DNA of 64,000 bases from Telluria sp042683405 (GTDB taxonomy: Bacteria; Pseudomonadota; Gammaproteobacteria; Burkholderiales; Burkholderiaceae_D): assembly GCF_042683405.1 (NCBI RefSeq), contig NZ_JBHUJS010000011.1, forward strand, positions 1 to 64,000. The letters run 5' to 3'. Each line of letters opens with the position of its first letter. Within the stretch, counting starts at the first letter, position 1. Shown here in pieces: positions 9,013 to 17,070 of the stretch. Below the pieces are notes generated by a model, which searched no databases, was not told where the DNA came from, and saw only the letters and a program-made list of their open reading frames with translations. A program made the position numbers and the translations under genes.

Positions 9013-10431
9013 ATGAACACCGTTATCCCGATCGCGCCCGCCATGCCGCCCGTGGAATTCGACATCGGCCTGCTGCGCGAACTGCCGCAGACCGGCCCGC
9101 GCTACACCTCCTATCCGACCGCGGACCGCTTCACCGATGCATTCGGCTACAAGGACTACCTGCATTCGGTGGCCGGCCTGCGCACGCGCGGCGCGGACAA
9201 GCCGCTGTCGCTGTACCTGCACATCCCGTTCTGCGAGAACATCTGCTACTACTGCGCCTGCAACAAGATCATCACCCGCAACCGCGAGCGCGCCGGCACC
9301 TACCTGGGCTACCTCAAGCGCGAGATCGACATGCAGGGCACGCTGCTGGGCGCCATGAACAAGGTCGAGCAGCTGCACTTCGGCGGCGGCACCCCGACCT
9401 ACCTGTCGGACGAGCAGATGGGCGACCTGATGGCGCACCTGCGCCGCACCTTCAACTTTGCTTCGGACAGCGAGGGCGAGTTCTCGATCGAGGTCGATCC
9501 GCGCACCGTGTCGCCGGAGCGCGTGCACAGCCTGCGCCGCCAGGGCTTCAACCGCATCAGCCTCGGCGTGCAGGACTACGATCCGCAGGTGCAGGAGGCG
9601 GTGAACCGGAAGCAGCCGGCCGAGGCGACCCAGGCGATCATCGACGCGGCCCGCGCCGCCGGCTTCCGCTCGGTCAGCATCGACCTGATCTACGGCCTGT
9701 CACGGCAGACCCTCGACACGATGGGCCGCACGCTGGAGCAGGTGATCGAGGCCAGCCCGGACCGCATCGCGGTTTACCACTATGCGCACATGCCGCACCT
9801 GTTCAAGCCGCAGCGCCGCATCAACGAGGCCGATATGCCGGACGCCGAGACCAAGCTGGCCATGCTCTCGCTGTGCATCGAGCGCCTGACCGCTGCCGGC
9901 TACGTCTACATCGGCATGGATCACTTCGCCAAGCCCAACGACGACCTCGCGGTGGCGCAGCGCCAGGGCCGCCTGCACCGCAACTTCCAGGGCTACTCGA
10001 CCCATGCGGACACCGACATCGTGGCATTCGGCGTGTCGGCCATCGGTTCGGTCGGCGGCACCTACAGCCAGAATGCCAAGACGCTGGAGGGCTACTACGA
10101 TGCGCTCGACCGCAACGAGCTGCCGGTCGCCCGCGGTATCAAGCTGACCATGGACGATGCGCTGCGCCGCACGATCATCCAGATGCTGATGTGCCATTTC
10201 GACCTGTCGATGCGCGCGATCGAGGAAGCCTACCCGATCACGTTCGCCAGCTACTTCGCCACCGAACTGGAGAAGCTGCGCGGCCTGGCCGACGCCGGCC
10301 TGCTGACGCTGGGCGACGACTGGATCAGCGTGACCCCCAAGGGCCGCCTCCTGATCCGCAACATCTGCATGGTGTTCGACCGCCACCTGGCCAAGGGTGT
10401 CCAGGGTCCGCGCTTCTCGCGCACGGTCTGA
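9013..10431 (+). CDS. hemN: Oxygen-independent coproporphyrinogen III oxidase
   Basis: This is a radical-SAM enzyme (472 residues) that converts coproporphyrinogen III to protoporphyrinogen IX without oxygen, supplying haem under micro-oxic conditions. The [4Fe-4S] cluster motif CENICYYCAC places Cys74, Cys78 and Cys81, with a following Cys83 as in E. coli HemN. The N-terminal GPRYTSYPTADRF and the GGGTPT motif are family hallmarks, and the length is near the usual 450-470. It is cotranscribed with the chemoreceptor from an FNR-box promoter and followed 14 bases later by the TauE/SafE-like gene. Confidence 0.96.
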   Translation: MNTVIPIAPAMPPVEFDIGLLRELPQTGPRYTSYPTADRFTDAFGYKDYLHSVAGLRTRGADKPLSLYLHIPFCENICYYCACNKIITRNRERAGTYLGYLKREIDMQGTLLGAMNKVEQLHFGGGTPTYLSDEQMGDLMAHLRRTFNFASDSEGEFSIEVDPRTVSPERVHSLRRQGFNRISLGVQDYDPQVQEAVNRKQPAEATQAIIDAARAAGFRSVSIDLIYGLSRQTLDTMGRTLEQVIEASPDRIAVYHYAHMPHLFKPQRRINEADMPDAETKLAMLSLCIERLTAAGYVYIGMDHFAKPNDDLAVAQRQGRLHRNFQGYSTHADTDIVAFGVSAIGSVGGTYSQNAKTLEGYYDALDRNELPVARGIKLTMDDALRRTIIQMLMCHFDLSMRAIEEAYPITFASYFATELEKLRGLADAGLLTLGDDWISVTPKGRLLIRNICMVFDRHLAKGVQGPRFSRTV

Positions 10432-10445
10432 ACGGCAGCGCCTGC

Positions 10446-11207
10446 ATGTCCGTCAACCTGCTCCCAGTCCTGCTTGCCGGCCTCGCCGGCAGCGTGCATT
10501 GCGCCGCCATGTGCGGCGGCATCGTGGGCGCCTTCTCGGCCGCGCCGCGCGGGCGCGCGTTCCCGGTCGCGGTGGTCACGCAGACCGCGCAGGCGGCCGT
10601 ACTCGATTCCACCGCGCGCGTGCTGGCCTATAACGGCGGCCGCATCGCAAGCTACGCCGCGGCCGGCGCGCTGGCAGGCGGCGTTGCCGCATCGGCCGGC
10701 ATGCTGGGCGCGATGGAGCAGGTGCAGGCGGCGGCCTACTGGGGCGCCAACGCCATGCTGGTCGCGCTCGGCCTGTACCTGGCGGGCATCTGGAACGGTA
10801 TCGCGGTGCTGGAGCGCGCGGGCAGCCGCCTGTGGCGCAGGGTCGAGCCGCTCGGGCGCCGCGTCATGCCGCTCGATACGCCGCTCAAGATGCTCGCCCT
10901 CGGCGCGGTGTGGGGATGGCTGCCTTGCGGGATGGTCTACAGCATGTTGGTCACCGCGATGCTGGCCGGCTCCGCGCTCGACGGCGCCAGCGTGATGGCC
11001 GCGTTCGGCCTCGGCACGCTGCCGGTGATGCTGTCGCTGGGACTGGCGGGCGAGCGCATGCGCGCCTTCCTGCGCAAGCCCCTGTTCCGCTTCGGCGCCG
11101 GGATGACGGTCGCAGCATTCGGCGTGGCAGGCCTGGCAAGGGCGGCCGGCGGACTGCCGGCGCACTGGCTGTCCACACTGTGCCTGACGTCGGGAGTAGG
11201 CGCATGA
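10446..11207 (+). CDS. TauE/SafE-family membrane protein of the cbb3 assembly cluster
   Basis: This is a 253-residue polytopic membrane protein annotated in related genomes as sulfite exporter TauE/SafE or urease accessory UreH-like. The first helix ends in HCAAMCGG (His18, Cys19, Met22, Cys23), and a second signature GWLPCGMVYSML occurs near residue 160. These Cys/Met/His groups within the membrane suggest metal handling. Its conserved place between hemN and the copper ATPase ccoI points to copper or haem-copper oxidase assembly rather than sulfite export; this is inference. Its stop overlaps the start of ccoI (ATGA). Confidence 0.8.
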   Translation: MSVNLLPVLLAGLAGSVHCAAMCGGIVGAFSAAPRGRAFPVAVVTQTAQAAVLDSTARVLAYNGGRIASYAAAGALAGGVAASAGMLGAMEQVQAAAYWGANAMLVALGLYLAGIWNGIAVLERAGSRLWRRVEPLGRRVMPLDTPLKMLALGAVWGWLPCGMVYSMLVTAMLAGSALDGASVMAAFGLGTLPVMLSLGLAGERMRAFLRKPLFRFGAGMTVAAFGVAGLARAAGGLPAHWLSTLCLTSGVGA

Positions 11208-13570
11208 GCTGCTTCCATTGCGGCACCCCGATTCCGGCCGGCGTGCGTTTCTCTGCGCTGGTCGACCAGCAGGAGCGGGCGATGTGCTGCGCCGGCTGTG
11301 CAGCCGTCGCCACGTCGATCGTGGCGGCCGGACTCGATACCTACTACCGCGATCGCACAGGCTTTGCGTCGCCAGGCGGCGACGCCGCGGTGCCCGAAGA
11401 GCTGCGCCTGTACGACGATGCCGCGCCGGCCGTCGCGGGCGCCGGCTGTGCCGAAGGCGTGCTGACGGTGGAGGGCGTGCGCTGCGGCGCCTGCGTCTGG
11501 CTGATCGAACGCCACCTCGCTCGCCAGGCCGGCGTGCAGCAGGCAGTGCTGAACGTCGCCACCGGGCGCCTGAACGTGCGCTGGGATGCCGCGCGCGCCA
11601 GGCTGTCGGACCTGCTGCTGGCCTTGCGCGAGATCGGCTACGTGGCCTATCCGTTCGACGCCGGGCGGCACGAGGAGCAGCTCACGCGCGAGCGCCGCCG
11701 CTCTTTCCGCCAGCTGTTCATCGCCGGCCTGTCGATGATGCAGGTGATGATGTACGCGGTTCCGGTGTACATGGCCGATGACGGCACCATGGACGCCTCG
11801 ATGGAAGGGCTGATGGAATGGGCATCGCTGTTCCTGACGCTGCCCGCCGTGCTGTATTCGGCGCGGCCGTTCTTCTCCGGCGCGTGGGCCAGCCTCAAGG
11901 CGCGCATGCCGGGCATGGACGTGCCGGTCGCGCTGGGCATCGCCGCCGCATTCGGCGGCAGCCTGCACGCCACGCTGACCGGCAGCGGTGACGTCTATTA
12001 CGATTCCGTCACGATGTTCATCTTCCTGCTGCTCGGCAGCCGCCACCTGGAGCTGCTCGCGCGGCACCGCGCCGCGCGCTCGCTGGAGACGCTGCAGCGC
12101 GCGCAGCCGGCATCGGCCATGCTGGTGGACGATTTTCCGGCCAGCCGCGAGGCCAGGCTGGTCGGCGCCGGCCGCCTGCAGGCCGGCGACATCATCCTCG
12201 TGCGTCCCGGCGAAGCGTTCGCGGCCGACGCCATGCTGGTGGAAGGCGATACCCGGGTCGACCTGTCGCTGCTGAGCGGCGAGAGCGATCCGCAAAAGGC
12301 AGGCGCGGGCGATGGCGTGCCCGGCGGCGCGGTCAATGTCGCGCAGGCGGTGTTCGCCCGCGTCGAACGCCCCACCGGCGACAGCACGCTGGCCAGGCTG
12401 GTGCAGCTGGTCGAGCGCGCAGGACTGGGCAAGCCGGCCATCTCGCAGTGGGCCGACAGCGTGGCCACCTGGTTCGTGGCTGCGCTGCTGGTGCTGACCG
12501 TGGTGGTATTCGCGGCATGGCAGGTGGTCGATCCCTCCCGTGCATGGGTAGTGGCGGTGGCCGTGCTGGTGGTGTCGTGCCCGTGCGCGCTGTCGCTGGC
12601 CACGCCCGCCGCGCTGGCCGCCGCCACCGAAAGCCTGCAGCGGCGCGGCGTGCTGATCGTCCGGCCTCATGTGCTGGAGACCTTGCAGCGCTCGACCCAT
12701 ATCGTGTTCGACAAGACCGGGACGCTGACCGAGGGCCGGCCGGTGCTTACCCGCGTCACCGAGCTGGCCGGCATGCAGCGCTTCGATTGCCTGCGCATTG
12801 CGGCCGCGCTGGAAGCGGGCAGCAGCCATCCGCTGGCCGCGGCGATCCGCAACGCGGCGGCGCACCTGCCGCAGGACCCCGCGTTCGAAGTGCGCCAGTT
12901 CGACGGGATGGGCATCGAAGGCGTGGTGGGCGGCGTGCGGTACCGGATCGGTTCGCCCGCGTTCGCAGGCGGCGGCATGGAGGAGGGTATCGTGCTGGCC
13001 GGCCCGCAAGGCCCGCTCGCGCACTTCATGGTCGAAGATGCATTGCGCCCCGGCGCGCGCGAACTGGTCGAGCGCTTTGCCGCGCTGGGCAAGCAGGTCG
13101 TGCTGCTGTCGGGCGATGCGCCCGCGGTGGCCGAACGGGTCGCGCGGGAACTCGGGATCGGCACCGCCCTCGGCGGCCAGATGCCGGAACAGAAACTGGA
13201 GACGGTGCGCGCGCTGCAAGGGCAGGGCGCCGTGGTGGCGATGGTGGGCGATGGCGTCAATGACGCGGCGGTCCTGCGCGCGGCCGACGTGTCCTTCGCC
13301 ATGGGCAGCGGCACCGCGCTGGCGCAGCTGCACGCGGACTGCGTGCTCCTGCAGGGGCGCATCGGCCTGCTCGGCGAGGCGGCCGGCGTTGCCAGCCGCA
13401 CCATGACGGTGGTGCGCCAGAACCTGGCCTGGGCCAGTTTGTATAATGTGGTGGCGATTCCCGCGGCCGCATTCGGACTCCTCAATCCCTGGATGTCCGG
13501 GATCGGCATGTCCCTGAGTTCCGCCGTAGTGGTCGTCAACGCAATGCGCCTGCGGCGCGGAAGGAAATAA
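11204..13570 (+). CDS. ccoI: Cu-translocating P1B-type ATPase for cbb3 oxidase assembly
   Basis: This is a copper-exporting P-type ATPase (788 residues) that loads copper for the CcoN active site. An N-terminal Cys-rich segment (CFHCG, CCAGC) precedes a heavy-metal-associated domain with Cys94-x-x-Cys97. The membrane metal site is Cys459-Pro-Cys461, the phosphorylated aspartate is Asp503 in FDKTGT, and the hinge motif is GDGVNDA. These features and the position directly before ccoS fit CcoI/FixI rather than CopA. Translation is coupled to the upstream gene through an ATGA overlap, and ccoS starts immediately after the stop. Confidence 0.93.
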   Translation: MSCFHCGTPIPAGVRFSALVDQQERAMCCAGCAAVATSIVAAGLDTYYRDRTGFASPGGDAAVPEELRLYDDAAPAVAGAGCAEGVLTVEGVRCGACVWLIERHLARQAGVQQAVLNVATGRLNVRWDAARARLSDLLLALREIGYVAYPFDAGRHEEQLTRERRRSFRQLFIAGLSMMQVMMYAVPVYMADDGTMDASMEGLMEWASLFLTLPAVLYSARPFFSGAWASLKARMPGMDVPVALGIAAAFGGSLHATLTGSGDVYYDSVTMFIFLLLGSRHLELLARHRAARSLETLQRAQPASAMLVDDFPASREARLVGAGRLQAGDIILVRPGEAFAADAMLVEGDTRVDLSLLSGESDPQKAGAGDGVPGGAVNVAQAVFARVERPTGDSTLARLVQLVERAGLGKPAISQWADSVATWFVAALLVLTVVVFAAWQVVDPSRAWVVAVAVLVVSCPCALSLATPAALAAATESLQRRGVLIVRPHVLETLQRSTHIVFDKTGTLTEGRPVLTRVTELAGMQRFDCLRIAAALEAGSSHPLAAAIRNAAAHLPQDPAFEVRQFDGMGIEGVVGGVRYRIGSPAFAGGGMEEGIVLAGPQGPLAHFMVEDALRPGARELVERFAALGKQVVLLSGDAPAVAERVARELGIGTALGGQMPEQKLETVRALQGQGAVVAMVGDGVNDAAVLRAADVSFAMGSGTALAQLHADCVLLQGRIGLLGEAAGVASRTMTVVRQNLAWASLYNVVAIPAAAFGLLNPWMSGIGMSLSSAVVVVNAMRLRRGRK

Positions 13571-13714
13571 ATGGAAGCCTTGTATTTGCTGGTGCCCCTG
13601 AGCGTGGTCGTGGTCGGCCTCGGGATCGCCGTGTTCTTCCGCGCCAGCGACAGCGGCCAGTTCGACGACCTCGAAGGCCCCGCCATGCGCATCCTTCACG
13701 ACGACGACCGCTGA
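13571..13714 (+). CDS. ccoS: Cytochrome oxidase maturation protein, cbb3-type
   Basis: This is a 47-residue protein with a single N-terminal transmembrane segment (LYLLVPLSVVVVGLGIAVFF) and a short acidic tail with QFDDLEGPAMRIL, the characteristic CcoS pattern. CcoS is needed for cofactor insertion into the cbb3 oxidase. The ATG directly abuts the ccoI stop codon, so the two are translationally linked. A terminator follows at 13760. Confidence 0.92.
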   Translation: MEALYLLVPLSVVVVGLGIAVFFRASDSGQFDDLEGPAMRILHDDDR

Positions 13715-13759
13715 CGCGGCGGGCCGCGGCGCGGTTTGCGCACGGCTTTTCCCCGCCGG

Positions 13760-13785
13760 CCGATGCCAATTCGGCATCGGTTTTT
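13760..13785 (+). terminator. Rho-independent terminator between ccoS and ccoN
   Basis: CCGATGCC / GGCATCGG arms with a 5-nt loop are followed by five T residues. It ends the aer-hemN-ccoIS transcript ahead of the separate ccoN promoter. Confidence 0.85.
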
Positions 13786-13856
13786 CCCTGTGCCGGAAGG
13801 CCGGCTTTGCGCCTTTTCCACACCTGCCGGATAAACATGCCTTCAGTCTGCCAGTT

Positions 13857-13896
13857 TTGATTCAGATCAAGGATTTTTGACTCTCCGAAACATAAG
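13857..13896 (+). promoter_or_regulatory. Perfect FNR box and -10 of the ccoNOQP promoter
   Basis: TTGATTCAGATCAA (13857-13870) is an exact TTGAT-N4-ATCAA site. A -10-like CATAAG (13891-13896) places the start of transcription about 41 bp from the box centre, the classic class II FNR-activation geometry. It predicts strong induction of the oxidase when oxygen is low. Confidence 0.85.
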
Positions 13897-13935
13897 CTCT
13901 CATCCGTCATCAATGTTTCATTTCGGGAGAGCGTT

Positions 13936-15363
13936 TTGGACACCAGTTCCAATTACAACTACAAGATCGTCAGGCTGTTCACGATCGCCACCGTGTTCTG
14001 GGGCGTCGTCGGCATGGCAGTCGGCGTCTTCATCGCCGCGCAGCTGGCCTGGCCGGCGCTGAACTTCGACATCGCATGGCTGAGCTACGGCCGCCTGCGT
14101 CCGCTGCACACCAACGCAGTCATCTTCGCCTTTGGCATCAACGGCCTGTTCGCGACCTCGTACTGGGTGGTGCAGCGCACCTGCCAGGTGCGCCTGTTCT
14201 CGGACAAGCTGGCCGCCTTCACCTTCTGGGGATGGCAGGCCGTGCTCGTGCTGGCCACGATCACGCTGCCGATGGGCTTCACGCGCGGCAAGGAATACGC
14301 CGAACTCGAATGGCCCATCGCGATCCTGATCGCGGTGGTCTGGGTGGTGTACGCGATCGTCTTCTTCGGCACCATCGTCAAGCGCAAGGTCCAGCACATC
14401 TACGTCGCCAACTGGTTCTTCGGCGGCTACATCCTCGCCGTCGCCGTGCTGCACATCGTGAACGGTGCTGCGATGCCGGCCACGCTGTGGAAGTCCTACT
14501 CGGCCTACGCCGGCGTGCAGGACGCGATGATCCAGTGGTGGTATGGCCACAATGCGGTGGGCTTCATCCTGACCGCAGGCTACCTGGGCATGGTGTACTA
14601 CTTCATCCCGAAGCAGGCCGAGCGTCCCGTGTACTCGTACCGCCTGTCGATCGTGCACTTCTGGGCGCTGATCTTCACCTACATGTGGGCGGGTCCGCAC
14701 CACCTGCACTACACCGCGCTGCCTGACTGGACCCAGTCGCTCGGCATGGTGTTCTCCCTGATCCTGCTGGCGCCATCGTGGGGCGGCATGATCAACGGGA
14801 TCATGACCCTGTCCGGCGCCTGGCACAAGCTGCGCTCGGATCCGATCCTGAAGTTCCTGATCGTCTCGCTCTCGTTCTACGGCATGGCGACCTTCGAAGG
14901 TCCGATGATGTCGATCAAGACCGTCAACTCGCTGTCGCACTACACCGACTGGACCGTGGCGCACGTGCACGCCGGCGCCCTGGGCTGGGTGGGCTTCATC
15001 ACCATGGGCTCGATCTACTACCTGATCCCGCGCCTGGCCGGCAAGAAGGAAATGTGGAGCGTGCGCCTGGTCGACACCCACTTCTGGGTCGCGACGATCG
15101 GCGTGGTGCTGTACATCGCCGCGATGTGGATCGCCGGCGTCATGCAGGGCCTGATGTGGCGCGCGGTGAACCCGGATGGCACGCTGACCTACACCTTCGT
15201 CGAAAGCGTCAAGGCGACCTATCCGTACTACGTGATCCGCGTCCTGGGTGGCCTGCTGTACCTGTCCGGCATGCTGCTGATGGCCTGGAACACCTGGATG
15301 ACGATGCGCGAGACCAAGGCTGCCGACCTGCGCATTCCTGCAGCGCTGGCGCCCCAACACTGA
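13936..15363 (+). CDS. ccoN: cbb3-type cytochrome c oxidase subunit I
   Basis: This is the catalytic haem-copper subunit of the high-affinity terminal oxidase (475 residues, about 12 transmembrane helices). Visible ligands are His58 (low-spin haem b, in PLHTNAV), His205 (CuB, in WYGHNAVGF), His255-His256 (CuB, in GPHHLHY) and His343/His345 (in AHVHAG), all within two or three residues of their positions in known CcoN proteins. Translation starts at TTG 13936 with a GGGAGA ribosome site; no upstream ATG is available. It leads the ccoNOQP-ccoG-ccoH unit. Confidence 0.97.
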   Translation: MDTSSNYNYKIVRLFTIATVFWGVVGMAVGVFIAAQLAWPALNFDIAWLSYGRLRPLHTNAVIFAFGINGLFATSYWVVQRTCQVRLFSDKLAAFTFWGWQAVLVLATITLPMGFTRGKEYAELEWPIAILIAVVWVVYAIVFFGTIVKRKVQHIYVANWFFGGYILAVAVLHIVNGAAMPATLWKSYSAYAGVQDAMIQWWYGHNAVGFILTAGYLGMVYYFIPKQAERPVYSYRLSIVHFWALIFTYMWAGPHHLHYTALPDWTQSLGMVFSLILLAPSWGGMINGIMTLSGAWHKLRSDPILKFLIVSLSFYGMATFEGPMMSIKTVNSLSHYTDWTVAHVHAGALGWVGFITMGSIYYLIPRLAGKKEMWSVRLVDTHFWVATIGVVLYIAAMWIAGVMQGLMWRAVNPDGTLTYTFVESVKATYPYYVIRVLGGLLYLSGMLLMAWNTWMTMRETKAADLRIPAALAPQH

Positions 15364-15379
15364 TACACGGAGTTTTTAC

Positions 15380-15994
15380 ATGAAGTTCTCACATGAGTGG
15401 ATCGAAAAGAATCCCTGGCTGCTGATCTCGCTGGTCGTGGTGGTCATCTCGTTCGGCGGACTGGTCGAAATCGTGCCGCTGTTCTTCCAGAAGTCCACCA
15501 CCGAGCCGGTGACGGGCCTCAAGCCCTACTCGGCGCTGCGCCTGGTGGGCCGCGACGTGTACGTGCGCGAAGGCTGCTACAACTGCCATTCGCAGATGAT
15601 CCGTCCGTTCCGCGCCGAGACCGAGCGCTATGGCCACTATTCGGTGGCGGGCGAGTTCGTGTATGACCGCCCGTTCCAGTGGGGCTCCAAGCGCACCGGC
15701 CCGGACCTGGCGCGCGTGGGCGGCCGCTACTCCGACGAGTGGCACCGTGTCCACCTGGACAATCCGCGTGACCTGGTGCCCGAGTCGAACATGCCGGGCT
15801 ACCCGTGGCTTGCCGCCACCAAGCTGGATCCGCAGTCGGTGGTGCCGAAGATGCGCGCGCTGCAGCGCCTCGGCACGCCGTACTCGGAACAAGACATTGC
15901 GGCCGGTCCTTCTGAACTCGAAGGCAAGACCGAACAGGACGCGCTGGTCGCGTACCTGCAGGGGCTCGGCACACAGATCAAGGCAAGGAACTAA
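15380..15994 (+). CDS. ccoO: cbb3-type cytochrome c oxidase subunit II (mono-haem)
   Basis: This is a membrane-anchored mono-haem cytochrome c (204 residues) that passes electrons from CcoP to CcoN. An N-terminal anchor (residues about 12-33) precedes the haem site CYNCH (Cys66, Cys69, His70), and the SNMPGYPWL segment probably supplies the methionine ligand. The length matches the family. It starts 16 bases after ccoN. Confidence 0.96.
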   Translation: MKFSHEWIEKNPWLLISLVVVVISFGGLVEIVPLFFQKSTTEPVTGLKPYSALRLVGRDVYVREGCYNCHSQMIRPFRAETERYGHYSVAGEFVYDRPFQWGSKRTGPDLARVGGRYSDEWHRVHLDNPRDLVPESNMPGYPWLAATKLDPQSVVPKMRALQRLGTPYSEQDIAAGPSELEGKTEQDALVAYLQGLGTQIKARN

Positions 15995-15998
15995 GACT

Positions 15999-16157
15999 AT
16001 GGAACAGATTTTTGACAGCGCAAGCAGCGTGATGACGGTGGTGAGCTTTGTCACCTTCGTCGGCATCCTGCTGTGGACTTACGCACTGAAGGGAAAGCGC
16101 GACTTCGACCAGGCTGCGCGCCTGCCGTTCGCGGACGAGGAGAATGGCCATGGCTGA
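15999..16157 (+). CDS. ccoQ: cbb3-type cytochrome c oxidase small subunit
   Basis: This is a 52-residue single-span membrane protein (hydrophobic at about residues 11-30, then a basic and acidic tail ending ADEENGHG). CcoQ stabilises the interaction of CcoP with the CcoNO core. It starts 4 bases after ccoO, and its last bases overlap the start of ccoP. Confidence 0.9.
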   Translation: MEQIFDSASSVMTVVSFVTFVGILLWTYALKGKRDFDQAARLPFADEENGHG

Positions 16158-17070
16158 TTTCACCAGCGGTTTCTGGAACTGGTACATCGCGATCATCACG
16201 ATCCTGTCGATCGCCGGCTGCGGCCTGCTGCTGTGGTCCCAATCCACGCACAAGGTGGCGCCCGATTCGGACGGCACCACCGGCCACGTGTGGGACGAGA
16301 ACCTCAAGGAGCTCAACACGCCGATGCCGCGCTGGTGGATGTGGCTGTTCTACATCACCATCGTGTTCTCGCTCGCCTACCTGGTGCTGTACCCGGGCCT
16401 GGGCACCTACAAGGGCACGCTCGGCTGGCAGTCCAGCGGCGAGTACAAGGAAGAACTGGCCAAGGCCAGCACCGAGTACGGCCCGCTGTTCGCGAAGTAC
16501 GCAAAGCAGGACCTGCCGACCGTGGCGGCCGACCCGCAGGCACAGGAAATCGGCGAGCGCCTGTTCCTGACCTACTGCGCGCAGTGCCATGGATCGGACG
16601 CCCGCGGCAACAAGGGCTATCCGAACCTGACCGACAAGGACTGGCTGCACGGCGGTACGCCTGACGACATCAAGAAGACCATCCTTGCCGGCCGCACCGG
16701 CATGATGCCGCCGATGGCTTCCGCGATCGGATCGGACAAGGATGTCGAAGCCGTCGCCCACTATGTGCGCAGCCTGTCCGGCCTGACCACCGACCCGATC
16801 AAGACGCACTTCGGCAAGTCCAAGTTTGCGGCCTGTATCGCGTGCCACGGCGCGGGCGGCACCGGCAACACCATGATGGGTGCGCCGAACCTGGCCGACA
16901 AGACCTGGTTGTACGGCGGCAGCGAAGAGACCATCATGGAGACGATCCGCAAGGGCCGCACCAACACCATGCCTGCATTCGCCGAGTTCCTCGGTGAAGA
17001 CAAGGTGCACGTGGTGGCTGCGTACGTGTGGAGCCTGTCGAACGAACCAAAAGCATTGGCAGCAAAGTAA
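16150..17070 (+). CDS. ccoP: cbb3-type cytochrome c oxidase subunit III (di-haem)
   Basis: This is a membrane-anchored di-haem cytochrome c (306 residues) that is the electron entry subunit. The two haem sites are CAQCH (Cys143, Cys146, His147) and CIACH (Cys229, Cys232, His233), with methionine ligands likely in GMMPPM and NTMPAF. Two hydrophobic N-terminal segments are present. The second ATG (16150) is preferred over 16144 because the AGGAG ribosome site is better spaced; the first would add only two residues. It is followed directly by ccoG. Confidence 0.96.
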   Translation: MADFTSGFWNWYIAIITILSIAGCGLLLWSQSTHKVAPDSDGTTGHVWDENLKELNTPMPRWWMWLFYITIVFSLAYLVLYPGLGTYKGTLGWQSSGEYKEELAKASTEYGPLFAKYAKQDLPTVAADPQAQEIGERLFLTYCAQCHGSDARGNKGYPNLTDKDWLHGGTPDDIKKTILAGRTGMMPPMASAIGSDKDVEAVAHYVRSLSGLTTDPIKTHFGKSKFAACIACHGAGGTGNTMMGAPNLADKTWLYGGSEETIMETIRKGRTNTMPAFAEFLGEDKVHVVAAYVWSLSNEPKALAAK

